This document shows, piece by piece, positions 1 to 8,999 of a DNA stretch of 24,232 nt. How positions within the stretch are numbered: position 1 is the first letter of the stretch; the number at the start of each line of letters is the position of its first letter. Origin of the DNA: Rodentolepis nana. Taxonomy: Eukaryota > Platyhelminthes > Cestoda > Cyclophyllidea > Hymenolepididae. A program made the translations under genes and the position numbers. The notes beneath the pieces are model-generated. The model ran no database searches, was not told the DNA's origin, and saw only the letters and a program-made list of their open reading frames with translations. The DNA lies in the NCBI GenBank assembly GCA_900617975.1, contig UZAE01012849.1, positions 1 to 24,232 of the forward strand, read 5' to 3'.

Positions 1-160
1 CCCCCCCCCTCCCTAACTCATTATCCCCATTTCAAGATTGAATTAAGTCCGCCTTCCCTTGTATAGGTTATGCTTTTGTGGATCCACTTCGCACCTTTAA
101 AATAATGGACGGTTAGGGGGTATTGATAAAAGTAATAATAATAAAGACTTATTCAGAAGT

Positions 161-400
161 ATGGAACAAAAGGCAGCTGATTTAAAAATGAAAGATGAAC
201 TGAGTGAACCTCGATTAGCACTGCTCCACATCGGTCGAACCACGCGTAGAAGCCCGACCGACATGGAAAAAATCTTTCCCTACAAAATTGTCTATGACCT
301 TCAGAACAACAATAATACGGCATCAGCTATTAATGTAAGAAGAAATCCAGCAATCATTCCAGTAAAGTTAGAGATAATTGCGATACTCGTTCTAAATTAA
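161..400 (+). CDS. Weak 79-codon open frame, unknown product
   Basis: An ATG with A at -3 and G at +4 opens a 79-codon frame ending in TAA. Codon first positions are purine-rich, about 65% by my count, as in coding DNA. No domain is recognisable: the protein would be basic and polar (a GRTTRRSPTD stretch, then four Asn) with a hydrophobic end (LEIIAILVL). A 7-base inverted repeat (TCGGTCG ... CGACCGA) lies inside it near 231-262. The sequence before it ends in TTATTCAG, which could be a cis or trans splice acceptor. It could be an exon, a small gene or chance; I lean to chance. Confidence 0.2.
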   Translation: MEQKAADLKMKDELSEPRLALLHIGRTTRRSPTDMEKIFPYKIVYDLQNNNNTASAINVRRNPAIIPVKLEIIAILVLN

Positions 401-1297
401 GACACCAGGTTCGTTGTTACTACAATTGAGCTCACGCCAAAGGCAAACACTCTTGTCTGCAGGAAGTCAATATTTTCCTTCACTTTCTCTTGGGTTTCAT
501 CACCAACTTTCATGCATTTTAGAGATTTTGCGGCCATTCTTACTAACCTTATTTATTAAATATATACCCCTCCATATGAACCGCGGCGTTTCAGTGAGTT
601 GTGTCAAATGTCAATATTCCTTTACTATTCTGATGGCAAGCCTCGAAATTCAATTTAAATTTAACCTTGATCAGAAGTATGATCAACATGTTCACTCGAC
701 AAAATGCAATGAACAGAAAAGGGACTTACCAGACAATGTTAGCCAATGCTGATTTATCTACGCGAAAAGTCAGCATTTAAAGGAACTTAAAAGTAATTTT
801 AATTAAAAATTAAATAAAGTCCGAAAGTACTTGTCCGTTATTGAAAATTGTTTCCCTACTTTTAATGACCAGTCTATTCTTCATTTTTGCTTCGGTTTTC
901 AAGAGAATTGTGTTAAAATTTTTGATGATGCCGGAATGCATGATGAAATCGGGACGTAAAATTCTTGTCAACAAGTTCGCCACGATTCCTTTTAATTCAG
1001 GTGAGACAACATTCCAATTTTGAAATTTTGGGTGAGCTACAAAGAATAACTCTATTGGGGACCCTATTTGGATAGCTGAAAATTACCATAAAGAACTTTT
1101 TAAAATTTAACCATCTCAAATTTGAACTTGTAACTAAAAGAAACCCACTTTATGACTCAATGTCCACCTCCTTGTAAACGGAGTGGCCTTGAATATCTGT
1201 AGGTGTAAGACGTTGAATTTAAAACCCATTTGTTTTCTACCTAATCCATCTGAAGTTGGTTCATCCTTCGTGTATTTCATTTATTGAGGAGGTCTAG
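401..1297. other. Non-coding or unresolved stretch
   Basis: No recognisable gene. The one item of note is an open stretch on the plus strand from an ATG at 865 to a very good donor (CAG then GTGAGA at 1001). It would encode 45 residues starting with a hydrophobic, signal-peptide-like MTSLFFIFASVF. I found no downstream exon in the matching phase (one base left over), so it is not called as a gene. Confidence 0.4.
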
Positions 1298-1588
1298 AGA
1301 GATCAAAAGCTCAGTTCACCCTTTCTTCAAAACAATACTCTGGATGAGTACTTTCAGAAATGCACCGTAAGTTTTTCTGACAGCATGCGCTAATCTAATC
1401 CGGTGCATCCCGCATTGCGGGAAATTAATGAGAAAGTTCCAAGTCTTAATAGTCTTAATAACTACAGCATGAATCAGTATCTTTTAATGCACCTTGCCAT
1501 GAATTCAGCTGCGCGTCATGACAACGTGAGAGCAAGTCGCCTCAATTCACTAAAATATTTCGCAGAACTTAATTTAAATACCAGATGA
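1298..1588 (+). pseudogene. Possible exon or broken frame, interrupted by one TAA
   Basis: A frame of 97 codons is open except for one TAA at 1391-1393. The first part begins after a CTAG acceptor-like site and reads 23 residues containing LQNNTLDEYFQKCT, then meets a consensus donor GTAAGT at 1367. The second part (to TGA at 1588) contains EINEKVPSLNSLNNYSMNQY and a basic tail. Frame and phase are shared on both sides, so this may be a two-exon segment. However, I could not find an in-phase acceptor between 1380 and 1440: the AG sites at 1443, 1452 and 1467 would all need phase 2, while the donor is phase 0. It may be a decayed coding region or chance. No family is recognised. Confidence 0.2.
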
Positions 1589-1926
1589 AGTTTTTTATTC
1601 GAGAAGTGATCATGCGAACACTATGCTAATCACCCTTTCGTCTTTTCATTTCCACCGCTTCTTTGCTGTCAGCGTGGTATCATTAAAACTCATTAGAGGT
1701 CATTTTCTCCGCCTTGAAAATGCTAATCATGCATGTCACTAAGGCAACTCCCCCCGCCCCACGGCCCCTTCCATGCGTGTGTGCAGGAGCGTCGATTGGA
1801 GGTTGGCTACTTCCGCGGCGTCAAGCTCAACCCCCCCCCCCGCCCTCTTGAAAAGCACCTTTTGCAGTCATTGGTTGGCGCTAACACGCGCACTAGCACA
1901 TCTCAGCACCTTACTAGAAACGCTGC
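1589..1926. promoter_or_regulatory. Upstream region of zinc-finger gene, C-rich
   Basis: This is the presumed promoter or 5' flank. It holds two C-rich blocks, around 1748-1767 and the 11-base C run at 1831-1841. An ATG at 1733 opens a 79-codon upstream frame that ends at 1972, overlapping the zinc-finger start in another frame. That frame turns the C run into prolines and looks non-conserved in character. It would act as an overlapping upstream ORF only if transcription starts this far upstream. Confidence 0.35.
1831..1841. repeat. C homopolymer, 11 bases
   Basis: Uninterrupted C run followed by GCCC, about 120 bases before the zinc-finger start codon. It is one of the window-wide series of G/C homopolymers. 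Confidence 0.95.
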
Positions 1927-1932
1927 TATAAA
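1927..1932 (+). promoter_or_regulatory. TATA-box-like TATAAA close to the start codon
   Basis: TATAAA lies 35 bases before the zinc-finger ATG, in GC-richer surroundings (GCTGCTATAAATGGG). A TATA box sets transcription about 25-32 bases downstream, which would leave a leader of only a few bases. It is therefore either a real TATA with an almost leaderless mRNA or a coincidence. Two short ATG frames (1932-1946 and 1937-1972) start inside or next to it; the second overlaps the main ATG. Confidence 0.35.
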
Positions 1933-1961
1933 TGGGATGGATTTGAGCAGTGCTGATAAGG

Positions 1962-3045
1962 ATGGATCTTAGCCAACAGCATCAAAAATTTCAAAACCTA
2001 CCTCAGCTCATGGATCTTGCTAACAACTATGCAACCATTTTAGCTAAATTAGCCCTACCCCTACCAATCCCACCACCTAATATTATCCGAGATTTTCTTT
2101 ACAATGTATGCCTATTAAATTAGACTTTAATTATATCTTATCTAGAGGCAAAATGAGGTGGGGAATCCCCTCCCCGAGAACCAAGTCAATGATGTTCCTA
2201 TGAACCTCTGCATTCGAGATCAAAAACCACAACCTCTGTTTCTAAGGTGGGTGATCGTGTTATCCTCCTGTAATATTATTCGCCTTCTTCTTTGAATAGT
2301 CAGATCTCAAAGAAAGTCAACGGATTTCCTCCCAGTCCATGGTCATTACCACGTCTTCCCCTGGGTCAAGACGCTCCTCCGCTACCATTGAAGGTGAAGG
2401 AAGCTCTCTTTCCCATGTCACAGACACGCAGAAGATCAGGCTGTAAGGGATTGTCAGTGTGTGCAGCATGTTTTAAAGCATTCAATAAAATGAGTGATCT
2501 CAATCAGCACTACATGCAAAGACACAAGGATCTTCTAGAAAAGGAATGGACAGCTGCCCTTAATAAAAGACAGCGACGGTGCTGCAAAACTAATAGCCGA
2601 GTACGTGGGAAGATTCCATGCCTGAGGAGTTTAATTCATGTATCTTTCATTAAGTCTAATCCTATTGCAATTACAGCGCCGAATGTTATGTGACCAATTA
2701 GAAGATGAGTCCGCCTATCCCAAACCATTTCATCCCCGGACAGAATCCTGTGATCATTTATCAGGTGGGAAGTCAGAGAATGGGGGGGTTCGAAAGGGTC
2801 ACGTATGCCCTTGGTGCAATTATTGTGCCAAGTGGCCAACTGAACTTCAGAAGCATATTGTGGTTCATGCGAATCTAAGACCATTCGCTTGCATGATATG
2901 CAATAATTGTTACAAATGGAGCTGGGATTTGGGTCGACATTTCTCCACTGTCCACGCGGGTTTGCCCAATCCCTACAAAATGAGCAAAAAGAACCTTCGA
3001 GCCCAACTTCAACGCAAATCCAACTGTGATACTGCGACGGCGTAG
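1962..3045 (+). CDS. Three-finger C2H2 zinc-finger protein, four exons, complete
   Basis: Probable nuclear DNA-binding regulator of 304 residues. Exons are 1962-2105, 2146-2246, 2300-2600 and 2677-3045, with introns of 40, 53 and 76 bases, all GT-AG, joining in phases 0, 2 and 0 without a stop. The ATG has A at -3 and G at +4, and an in-frame TGA lies 18 bases upstream. Finger 1 uses C136, C139, H152, H157. Finger 2 (C226, C229, H242, H246) and finger 3 (C254, C257, H270, H275) are tandem, joined by ANLRPFA, a variant of the usual TGEKP linker. A basic stretch around 171-184 (KRQRR ... RRR) may be a nuclear localisation signal. The N-terminus is Leu/Pro-rich, and PMNLC at 66-70 weakly resembles a CtBP-binding PxDLS motif. 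The CAKWPTELQKH and CYKWSWDLGRH helices are distinctive; I suspect the flatworm ZFP-1 type, unproven. No downstream operon partner is visible. Confidence 0.85.
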
Positions 3046-3157
3046 TCGAACTGCACAGACTAAGAAACAATTCCTTGCCTACTTTTCTATCAGCGATTTC
3101 AATCTTATTTTTGTATTTATTTATTTACCTATTTATTTATTGAAACTTGCACGACCC

Positions 3158-3163
3158 AATAAA
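3158..3163 (+). terminator. Polyadenylation signal AATAAA
   Basis: Canonical AATAAA 113 bases after the zinc-finger stop codon, preceded by a T-rich stretch of ATTTATTTA repeats that could also act as AU-rich elements in the 3' UTR. A second AATAAA in the same CCCAATAAAG setting lies at 3338-3343 and could give a longer 3' end. Confidence 0.6.
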
Positions 3164-3337
3164 GACACAAGTGAGTTAGCCAATAAGATGCTGCTAAACA
3201 CCGGTTGGCCAAAAGAGAAACAAGCCCCGTGCCAATACAGACTTGAAGTAATAAACACGAATTTTTACTACTAAAAGTAAGTTGAGCAGTATAGTGTACA
3301 GAAAGCGACATAAATAGGCAGTGGACATTTATAACCC

Positions 3338-3343
3338 AATAAA
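3338..3343 (+). terminator. Alternative polyadenylation signal AATAAA
   Basis: Second AATAAA, 180 bases after the first and within the same CCCAATAAAG decamer. It is a possible distal 3' end for the zinc-finger mRNA. Confidence 0.35.
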
Positions 3344-4378
3344 GGAACTAGTTTCTTTAGCTTTAAGACAGTGGCTCTTGATCTGCTGGTCTCAACCACC
3401 TGATAACTAGAAAGCAGTAATTTGAGAAGGTGGGATCAATTATTAAATGGAAATGAATCAGATTGGGGAGTTAATCTGATCCACAAACCCTGGTTATGAA
3501 AGCAGTAAGATAACATGGTCAAAAGTGTTGGACTTTTACAAATGTTTGAAATGGCGTGAGTTTGTGGATGTGGTTGAAGTTTGCACGCAGAACAGTCAGA
3601 ACTTATAATACTTCCAGATTTCTGCTCCGAAGAATAGTCGTCACGAATTCACTTTATGCTTCACACCAATCAAACTACCACTTGGTGAAGTATTTAATCG
3701 GGTTAAAGACAACTAGGCCAGTGGTACTTATTTTATTTGGCATTTGATTTGTCAAAGTGCCTGTCTTCAGGCGATAATGATTTACTGATACGCATTGATC
3801 GAAAATTTTGAAAGAAATTCGATGGTTTACCTTAAGCAAAACTTTGACACACATAAACAATGAATATGGCATACGAAATAAGGAAGTTTTTTAAATACAA
3901 TCATTAATGGGTAAAACGAGAAGATTTAAACAAAGTAGATCCTTCTACTCGATGTCTACAATTTCCACTTCTTTTTAGAATTCGCAGATCCTATATCTGC
4001 ACCAATGTCCACATTTTTTGGATTTATTTCTCATTTCCTGACTGAATTCATGTTCATGAACCCAGGAAATAAGGAATCACTCTAGTAATTTGATTATATC
4101 GACTTAGGAGCGAGTTATTAACTCGATGGTAAGAGGTATAGCGGATTACTACCTTAGTAAAGCCTGACTGACTCAGAAATCTCCATGGCAGATTCCCCAA
4201 CATCTAGCTAGACTCCCAGAACTGGCTAAGCTATAGCCCAGCTATGAAAGGAAACAGACGTGTAGCACGGAGCACGTTTATTCAGTACGGGTATTGCGGA
4301 TAAAGTGTACACGCAGGGAGCTACTCATGATCAGGATGGGGGATTAGGTTAAACAAACAGAGGTTGATGATTGGTTAC
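3344..4378. other. Intergenic stretch with no clear gene
   Basis: No reliable coding signal. The longest plus frame (3556-3747) starts on TTG, lacks splice support and looks random. A short palindrome CGAGTTA-T-TAACTCG lies at about 4112-4126. From about 4100 to 4378 the base composition is less AT-rich. On the minus strand this part carries a GAATAAACGTGCTCCG block near 4265-4285 that resembles the polyadenylation region of an LTR, but no second copy is present to test that. Confidence 0.5.
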
Positions 4379-4690
4379 GGGGTGTGTGATAGACTTACCT
4401 CCACGTGGTGCACCCTGGACAACGTATACTCATACGGCAAAAAGTCTATTACCTGGCAGTTGACTTCTGACTTCAAACTACCATCACTCAACTGTATGTC
4501 ATTATTCGACTACTTCCACAGTTCCCACCTCACCTTTTTCCACCTTATCTGCCTTCGCCTTTGAAACACTCTTCTGTTCTGTTTTCACTTTGATGTTTCT
4601 TCTCCCCTCTGTGAAGCCTGATGTCAACTAAAGGGCTAATAATAACCGTCAAAACGCCTGCCATTTGGTATAATAATGATAAATAATAAT
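4379..4690 (+). repeat. SINE-like dispersed repeat, copy 1 (sense strand plus)
   Basis: About 310 bases similar to the reverse complements of 6335-6616 and 17246-17551. Shared landmarks in order are GGGGTGTGYGATAGACTTACC, a CCACGTGGTGCACC block, CAGTTGACTTCTGACTTCAA, CATCTTACC-like and CACAGTTCCC-like segments, CTCTGTGAAGCC, AAAGGGCTAATAAT, AACGCCTGCCATTTG, then a TAA-rich tail. The constant 5' end and simple-sequence A/T tail fit a SINE or the 3' end of a LINE. I see no tRNA-like A/B boxes and no open frame. TAGACTT (4390) and AAGTCTA (4442) could pair as a stem near the 5' end. Confidence 0.8.
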
Positions 4691-6334
4691 GATTGGTCAC
4701 TGTTTGTACGGTCGCTGCACATAGAGTTGTACGGCCGCACCTCCCAATCCTGGTGAGCAGACATGCAGGCATACGATGACGAACAACGCGATAACGTGTC
4801 CCACAGAGGCAATCTGAATCTAATATGAAATTGTTGGCTTGAATGCACTCAACATGAACTCGAATACACTGGCACTGTTTCTCCATCTCATAAAAATCTA
4901 CTGATTTCGGTTAAGCCAAACAAACTATGCGAATTATTTCGCGAAATCTGGAATTTCATAAAAGTTAGGCAATAAACAAAGTACTAACATCCGCACTTGT
5001 TTGGAATAGATTGGAGATTGATTGAACACTGACAGAATATGGGCAAAGATATTGAAATAGGAAGGTTATTGTAAGTGTGGACTTTATTCATGAGGTGTAA
5101 GGGATTTAATTTTCAGCAATTTCCTTAGAATACTTTCAAATCATATCAATTGGCAACCTTATTTTCATTTCATTTTCGTGCAAACCTCACATGATAACTG
5201 TTGACTGCAATATTATGGTGAATAGGAGTTGTCTTAGGTGTCTCCAAAACTGGGGGTGGGGGGGGGGGGATTTGCAATGTTACAGTTTTGGCTTTTTTTT
5301 TTTGTCGCCTTCAAATTTGGAAATTTTGAGGATATTGATTCTGAATACATGGGATTAGTTTAATTCAACCAGTCAGATAAGGACTAAGTTGGGGAATCAA
5401 TGCATCAGCAGAATACAAATTGTGCACGCATTTGGAAAAAAGGCAGCGAATCGATTTTTTACGTGGCTCCGGTGTTCTATTTTAGGCATTTCTAAATGGA
5501 GATAACTAAATGTGGTTTCAGTTTCTGACCATACCCCGTTTTCCTGGTGAAATTTGGTAAATTTTCTGCAGCGGAGAAATTGAAAGTACGACTGCAGCAC
5601 TTGCGCTTTTTGAACGGATCTCCATTCGCCCACCTCACCGCCACCTCTACGCCCCACTCGTTGTGGTCTTCAGAACTACCTTATTAACACTGATCCAGCA
5701 CCAATCACATGGGATGACTAAGGTCATGGAAACACATTGTCGGAACAAATAGTCCTTTATAACTTATTAACCCGTTTTACAATTTGAATTTAAGTAAAAT
5801 CCTTTTAATCTCTGTCTTAAATGAACAAATGTCACTATTAAAGGGACATCCTGGTATAGTTATGGTAAATACACCTCGATTACGGACAAGAGAGGACATA
5901 ATCTATGGCGCTTGTTGATGTATCTCGCGTTTGATGCTTGATCGGGTATTCCGGGACAGAATACAATCTGAATGGAATCTTTTGGGTCTTCGTTTCAAAT
6001 TTAGTCCCAGTCATCAGTCATTATCAATCTACTTACAGTTATCTACCTGACCAATGACTCAGATTTTTGAGTGATATGAGTCCAACATTCGGACTTCAAA
6101 ATAAGTTAACATGAAGTAACTACCTATCATGGGTAAGCACTAGCGCAATCTGTCTAAATCTCGTTCTCTTCAAACTTTCGACGGATTTGGGGGAGTGGTT
6201 AGAACCAAAGACGATCATTGGAGGTTGTGGCAATGACTAAATCCTAAAGGGTATTCTTTCGGACTTCCCGAAGTGTATTACTATTTCAAGGAAAATTCCA
6301 TTTTGAATAATAAATACGGCAACGCAGTGATATG
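4691..6334. other. Intergenic stretch with no supported gene
   Basis: No supported gene. A minus-strand frame at 5397-5657 (86 codons) has a low-complexity start (GRRGGGEVGEW) and no clear splice sites. A G-rich tract occupies 5252-5269 and an 11-base T run lies at 5293-5303. The rest is AT-rich single-copy DNA as far as I can see. Confidence 0.5.
5258..5269. repeat. G homopolymer, 12 bases
   Basis: Twelve G, preceded by five G and one T (5252-5257). An 11-base T run follows within 35 bases. Confidence 0.95.
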
Positions 6335-6616
6335 TATTTATTTATTTCAAATGGCAGGTGTTTTGATAGTCATCATTAGCCCTTTAGCTGGTTTTGGGCT
6401 TCACAAAGAGAAGAAGGAACAGCAAAGTGATAAAAAGTAGAGAGGAGGGGGACAGAAGAGTGATTCACAGATGTGCAAGAGACAGATAAACATAAAGGCA
6501 GAGAAAAGGTAAGATGAGTACTGTGAAAGTTGTTGAATGTAACACGCAGTGGGGTTTGAAGTGAGAAGTCAACTGCTCAGGGAGCACCACGTGGAGGTAA
6601 GTCTATCGCACACCCC
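6335..6616 (-). repeat. SINE-like dispersed repeat, copy 2, internally deleted
   Basis: Same family as 4379-4690, inverted with respect to it. On the plus strand it runs from TATTTATTTATTTCAAATGG to TCGCACACCCC. Compared with copies 1 and 3 it lacks about 40 bases between GTCAACTGC and TCAGGG, the part holding the GTGAGTATACGTT segment. The A/T tail here is (AAAT)n on the minus strand. Target-site duplications are not evident by eye. Confidence 0.8.
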
Positions 6617-6980
6617 TGCTTAGAAGCTATAAGTGTTCGGTGTCGAGCGACAGCTTATATGATCCTTATTGGGAGTTGAAAGCATGATAAAATGGCATAT
6701 TGTTATGCATATCTGTGAACATTTACTATTCTTTTAAATACTTTAAATTCGCTAATTGTCATACTCTCTTTTGATGGGTTACTCAAATTAATTTATGCTG
6801 AACTTGCAAATGTACCAATAAAGTGGTGTTTGAAAATACTTATAGTTTTTTTAGCCAATTTCTCTCTTACATATGAAACTGCATTTCACTTAGCTGACCC
6901 TCTATAAAGAACGAGTGAATGAGGTTTAAGAAAAAGGTGTCATTGTGCGTTGCTGAAAGCAAAGGCTGTATGAAAAAAAG

Positions 6981-6992
6981 CACACACACACA
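6981..6992. repeat. (CA)6 microsatellite
   Basis: Short CA dinucleotide tract. On the minus strand it reads GT and, with the adjacent T8, forms a polypyrimidine-like stretch before a CAG at 6966-6968. Confidence 0.9.
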
Positions 6993-7472
6993 ATTCGGAG
7001 AGGAAATTTAAAACAAAATTCAATTTTCGGAAATGCACTCATCTTCATTCCTCTTACATTTGCATTCAAGCCTTTTGACACTCGAATTCTCAAAGACAAC
7101 AAATACAAACTCTTCTCTTGAGTATTTCAGAACGATTAGTTCAGAGACTGAGTCAAGTATCAATCTCTAAGAGCTCTGTCTATATGCACTTTTGGTGGGT
7201 GCTGAAATGGATCACGAATCGCTCCGTCAGCTTCTTTTTACCCGAACTCGCGAAAATACTTCCAGCTGCACTTCTTTACTTGGAAAGTAAATTATACAAA
7301 AAGAGAGAATTTTTTTCTTCGCCTTCATGGTTCTTGATTGCAACAGTTACACGAATAGTGATTTCGAATACCTCATTAATATTCAATGATGCGTGATTCG
7401 CAAGAATTTTACGACCATGAAGTGCACTTAATCCGCGAAGTACTTTTGAGATTTTGGCTTTGTACTGTTGGA

Positions 7473-7487
7473 GGGGGGGGGGGGGGG
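7473..7487. repeat. G homopolymer, 15 bases
   Basis: Fifteen G on the plus strand. On the minus strand this is a C15 tract followed by TCCAACAG, which would be an unusual pyrimidine tract for the candidate acceptor at 7465-7466. Confidence 0.95.
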
Positions 7488-7884
7488 ACACGATTCGCCT
7501 TTAAAAGAAATGATCTTATAATGTTGCAATGAATTCGTATGGTATGAAAAAAACATGAATTGCCATCAACTTTTGAATCCAAAGATTGCGGCATAAAGAC
7601 ATATTACTTAAAGTAACTTAGTGGAGCGCGACAAGTGGGGAAGTAGGTGAATACGTTCTTGTGGAGAGAATAAATACAAATAAGCAATCGATTGGTCAGA
7701 TTCTAAGGACATGAATGCGCTGGGGGGGATGCCGCCAGAGGTGACTTGGTGGGCATCAAATAGAAATCTAATTGACTGAAAGGGAAGAAGTTGAAAAAAA
7801 TTTCATGAGGAAGGAGAGAGAGCTGAAAAAATAGGTACAAATGCAGTAGTTAGCTGAGATTCCATAATTAGAAGTAGTCGGGGT

Positions 7885-7900
7885 GGGGGGGGGGGGGGGG
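7885..7900. repeat. G homopolymer, 16 bases
   Basis: Sixteen G preceded by GGGGT (7880-7884). It is the longest uninterrupted homopolymer in the window and lies in AT-rich DNA. Confidence 0.95.
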
Positions 7901-8265
7901 CCGATGGACTCAGCTGTTGAAGTAGGACTCGTGCATGGGGCTGAAATCGGTAGGAGACGGTAGAAAATTATGCTAAACGCTTGTGATAAGCGATGAAGAA
8001 GGTGACAATTAGGCTCTATTGTGTAACTCTAATATGATTCATTCATTTTCGGCTCAAGAAAATTTTCAATAAATTCGCGCATGTTTTAAAGTAGAATTGG
8101 CATTTCGGAATAGGTTGATAAAACTCTTTTTCAATTTTTTCTTTATGCATTTGGCAACTTTAAAATTAACTAATAAACCAATTTCGAAAGTTTAGACAGG
8201 TCCATAGTCTCCTAATTATTATCTTCGCACATTTTCACAAGTACTGGCGGTGAATTCGCTCGATT

Positions 8266-8288
8266 TCTCTCTCTCTCTCTCTCTCTCT
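8266..8288. repeat. (TC)n microsatellite, 23 bases
   Basis: Perfect TC dinucleotide run. On the minus strand it is (GA)n and would encode alternating Arg-Glu in a 71-codon frame (8212-8427), which is probably spurious. Confidence 0.95.
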
Positions 8289-8509
8289 GGGAGATCTCTC
8301 TATCTCCTGATTCCATGACATGGAATGTTTTGCTTTGCAAAGGCGAGGAGCTTAATCCACTTACGCGTTTGAGCACCGACCACCCAAGTTTGCAGCGCGA
8401 ATGGAAAGTGTTGGCGAAGGTGAGCAAAGCAAGTAATGAGAAAGAGTTGCCTTAACTGAGTAGATTGTTGCCAGCTTGCGAGGTCCTCCAGAGATGTGCA
8501 GTTTCTCAA

Positions 8510-8990
8510 CACCGAAAAAACTTGGATTTCCTCTTAACTGCTACTTTCACAGTGACACTCAGTGCTTGCGCTTTGAATACAAAAAGAGTGCAATGGACGC
8601 TCTGTTTACTAGACACAATGTATCGATCATAAAATTATGCAACTAAAAAGTATCGATCAATAAATTGTAAACAATAATTACACCACTCATGGTTTGATAT
8701 TCCATTTTCTGAGTAATACTATTAATCGAAATGAGGATTTAAGCCTTGTTGTTATTTACATCACCGAGAGAATATTAAAACAAGTTCCATTTGTCATAAC
8801 GAGAACTACTACAATTGAATAATTATCGAAATTTCAAAGTAGTTAGTTGTTTGATTAGTTCATGGAAAGAAATTATACAAGTTGTTTGGAATGAATTTGT
8901 CAGTTTCGTCATGAAAATACAAAAATGAATAAATAAAATAAGATTGTTGTCGAATTTTTACTCCAAATTCCCTTCTTTCAAGCCTATTGC
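8510..8990. other. Non-coding AT-rich stretch
   Basis: No gene seen. A short direct repeat, GTATCGATCA, occurs twice near 8620-8660. Confidence 0.6.
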
Positions 8991-8999
8991 AGTCTCCCC

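Larger units (their letters stand above)
6867..8504 (-). other. Cluster of minus-strand exon-like segments, phases do not connect
   Basis: Four open segments on the minus strand sit beside good splice signals. First, 8365-8504 has 46 codons (contains LRQLFLITCFAHLRQHFPFA) and ends at a consensus GTAAGT donor, phase 1. Second, 7608-7775 follows a fine CTTCCCTTTCAG acceptor, 55 codons to TAA. Third, 7276-7464 follows a poly-C tract and CAG, 62 codons to TAA (contains NINEVFEITIRVTVAIKNHE). Fourth, 6867-6965 follows a (GT)n-T8 tract and CAG, 32 codons to TAA. Each looks plausible alone, but the phases do not join and three of them end in stops. They may be parts of different isoforms, a decayed gene, or chance. 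No domain is recognised. Confidence 0.2.

Noticed and set aside
414..752. 112-codon plus frame
   Set aside because: Starts on a non-ATG codon, has no splice support and no coding-like composition.
841..1023. Signal-peptide-like exon ending at a strong GTGAGA donor
   Set aside because: No downstream exon in the matching phase was found, so a single good donor is not enough.
2636..3070. 144-codon minus-strand frame opposite the zinc fingers
   Set aside because: It is the antisense shadow of exon 4 of the zinc-finger gene; its Cys and His content mirrors the plus strand.
4100..4378. LTR-like block with AATAAACGTGCTCC on the minus strand
   Set aside because: No second copy, no clear TG...CA ends and no primer-binding site or polypurine tract are visible.
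4545..4886. 113-codon minus frame with CGTRYRVVRHR
   Set aside because: About half of it overlaps the SINE-like copy 1 and the other copies do not keep the frame.
5397..5657. 86-codon minus frame
   Set aside because: Low-complexity Gly/Glu start, no splice sites and no family; treated as chance.
8212..8427. Minus frame with alternating Arg-Glu
   Set aside because: The RERERER run is only the translated (GA)n microsatellite.
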